A stretch of 7,426 bases of DNA, taken from contig JAUXKD010000017.1 in assembly GCA_030624445.1 (NCBI GenBank), forward strand, positions 1 through 7,426, read 5' to 3'. The notes beneath the pieces were generated by a model. That model did no database searches. It was not told where the DNA came from and saw only the letters and a list, made by a program, of their open reading frames with translations. The stretch's first letter is position 1; each line of letters starts with the position of its first letter. This stretch comes from Candidatus Aenigmatarchaeota archaeon. Its GTDB lineage: Archaea > Aenigmatarchaeota > Aenigmatarchaeia > QMZP01 > JAFGSV01. Both the position numbers and the translations under genes were made by a program. Positions 6,378 through 7,426 of this stretch are shown here, piece by piece.

Positions 6378-6962
6378 ATGGACATGGGCCTGATTTTCGG
6401 GATGATTGTGGCCATATTCGTAATGGGCCTTCTGATAGTTTTCGGATACCAGCAGATCACGAACATGTTAAGGATCCAGCAGCAGGCGGAGATGATGAAG
6501 GCCGTCGAGGGGCTAAAAAACGCCGTCGACAGGGTGTACAGCCTCGGAGGGGAGACATCCGAGCCATACAGGCTGGCCTTCCCAGCCGGAGTTGGCAAGG
6601 TCTGCTTCATGCCCGCATACAGGGGTGCACAGGTGAGCGTGAAGGAGGGCCGGCTGAGGACGGACCTGCTGAGAGTGATAGAAGCCTCGGGCCAGGATAA
6701 GTACCAGCTCACTGACATCCTCCTGGCGATGAGATTCAGCAGAGAGCCCGGCTCATACAAAAAGGTCGACAAGAACCAGACCCTTCTGGTGATTTTCCAG
6801 GAAACTATTATTCCGGACTGGCTCGCGATACCGCATCTCGAACCTTCCAAAAAAACGACCAGCATGGGCCCGGAAGTGATCTGCGTGACCTCGAGGACGC
6901 AGGTCTGGCTGCAGAGGAAATTCGATGAAACGGGCGCATGGGTGGACGTCGAAGTATCCTGA
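6378..6962 (+). CDS. Single-pass membrane protein of unnamed archaeal type
   Basis: A protein of 194 residues. Residues 4-23 are a hydrophobic helix right at the N-terminus with no cleavable signal. Residues 28-57 look helical and coiled-coil-like (Q/E/K-rich with regular L, M and V). A mixed alpha/beta domain follows, with the stretch L-A-F-P-A-G-V-G-K-V-C-F (66-77) and a second cysteine in V-I-C-V-T (167-171). C76 and C169 could pair. This plan of membrane helix, amphipathic helix, then small ectodomain is that of pseudopilins, but no G/K prepilin-peptidase site precedes the helix. I do not recognise a named family. The L-P/F-P-x-G-V-x-x-V-C-F stretch recalls unnamed proteins of uncultivated archaea, from memory only. 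The start is supported by TATA spacing. It lies 82 nt after the pilin-like gene and 30 nt before the next gene. Confidence 0.85.
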   Translation: MDMGLIFGMIVAIFVMGLLIVFGYQQITNMLRIQQQAEMMKAVEGLKNAVDRVYSLGGETSEPYRLAFPAGVGKVCFMPAYRGAQVSVKEGRLRTDLLRVIEASGQDKYQLTDILLAMRFSREPGSYKKVDKNQTLLVIFQETIIPDWLAIPHLEPSKKTTSMGPEVICVTSRTQVWLQRKFDETGAWVDVEVS

Positions 6963-6970
6963 AAATTTAA
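6962..6970 (+). promoter_or_regulatory. TATA-like box of the third small membrane protein gene
   Basis: AAAATTTAA begins on the last base of the preceding stop codon and is centred about 26 nt before the ATG at 6993, again implying a leaderless transcript. The 30-nt gap between the genes is just long enough for this promoter and little else. Read-through from the upstream gene is possible, since no terminator fits. Confidence 0.55.
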
Positions 6971-6992
6971 GCGCCAGTGACAACATTATAAT

Positions 6993-7426
6993 ATGATAAG
7001 CGTCTTCCAGGTCTTCCGTGCACTGATAGGCATAATAGTGTTCGTCGTGTTGATCACCTTCTTTCTGAGAATAACCGAGATGTACACCGGTACCCAGATC
7101 AGGGGCGGGACACTTGAAACCATCAGCACGTTCGACCAGGTCGCCATGCAGACATACACGAGCGGGAACCCGTCCACCTTCTCCGGTTTCATGGATTTCG
7201 ATTTCCTCGTGTACGATCCTCCCAAAATTAAATCGAACGCGGGGCAGAAGACGCTGAGCTCGCCCGTCTTTTTCATACCGAGCAATGGGAAGATTCTCCT
7301 CGAAAGGCGCTGCCTCGATTACGAGTGGTTCAGATTCTGCTGGGTATACGCATTCCCCGAGGCGATGAATATAATTTTCACCCCTGTCATCAACACGCCG
7401 GAGGCCAGGAAGCTGATCAAGGACGC
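6993..7426 (+). CDS. Single-pass membrane protein, 5' part (runs off the right edge)
   Basis: The frame is open from the ATG at 6993 to the window end: 144 full codons plus two bases, no stop. The N-terminus M-I-S-V-F-Q-V-F-R-A leads into a hydrophobic helix (about 8-25), then a short helix-like stretch with Q35, R37 and G-G at 38-39, and an ectodomain rich in aromatic residues. C107 and C116 lie close together (R-R-C ... F-C-W) and may form a disulfide. The frame keeps AGG/AGA arginine codons and no stop over 434 nt, unlike the competing reverse-strand frame. It shares the design of the two genes before it (N-terminal helix, ectodomain with paired cysteines) and probably belongs to the same membrane assembly. 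The family was not recognised and its C-terminus is not visible. Confidence 0.82.
   Translation, partial: MISVFQVFRALIGIIVFVVLITFFLRITEMYTGTQIRGGTLETISTFDQVAMQTYTSGNPSTFSGFMDFDFLVYDPPKIKSNAGQKTLSSPVFFIPSNGKILLERRCLDYEWFRFCWVYAFPEAMNIIFTPVINTPEARKLIKD

Noticed and set aside
5711..6865. A 384-codon open frame on the minus strand across two small membrane protein genes
   Set aside because: It spans two plus-strand genes that each have their own TATA box and N-terminal membrane helix, and its product shows no coherent domain. It is open because of codon bias on the other strand.
6986..7285. A minus-strand open frame of 99 codons at the right edge
   Set aside because: The plus-strand frame from 6993 is open for 434 nt, has a TATA box at the right distance and encodes a membrane helix in the same design as its neighbours, so it is the real gene.

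Overview
The window is archaeal. The evidence is a gene for the archaea-restricted DNA-repair protein Nre, AT-rich TATA-box promoters about 24-27 nt upstream of start codons (leaderless transcription), heavy use of AGG arginine codons, and large exported proteins dense in N-glycosylation sequons. The genes are short and closely packed, and the single-pass membrane proteins match no well-named family. I infer a DPANN-type or related uncultivated archaeon, but the sequence does not fix the phylum.

Layout, all on the + strand. (1) 1-2665: the 3' 887 codons of a very large surface protein (Fn3-like modules, a 13-cysteine block, four C-terminal beta modules, a C-terminal membrane anchor). Its start lies left of the window. 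(2) 2760-4379: a complete 539-aa paralogue with its own signal peptide, equivalent to the last 506 residues of gene 1. The two matching segments have identical length (1521 nt) and share several perfectly identical DNA blocks. (3) 4424-5638: Nre-family DNA repair protein with an N-terminal four-cysteine zinc motif and a C-terminal PIP-like (PCNA-binding) motif. (4) 5720-6295, 6378-6962 and 6993 to the right edge: three small proteins, each with one N-terminal membrane helix and an ectodomain containing an even number of cysteines. The first has a short pilin-like (class III) signal. The third is cut by the window edge.

Genes 1 and 2 are probably displayed on the cell surface as glycosylated, disulfide-stabilised adhesin or envelope proteins. 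The three small proteins look like pseudopilin-like or envelope-complex subunits that could work together at the membrane. Nre is a cytoplasmic repair factor and appears unrelated in function to its neighbours. Each of the last four genes has its own TATA box, so they need not form a classical operon. No RNA gene, CRISPR array, insertion sequence or integration site was seen. The most interesting points are the mosaic near-identity of the two surface-protein genes, their shared C-terminal anchor (possible sorting signal), and the cluster of three unnamed membrane-anchored proteins.
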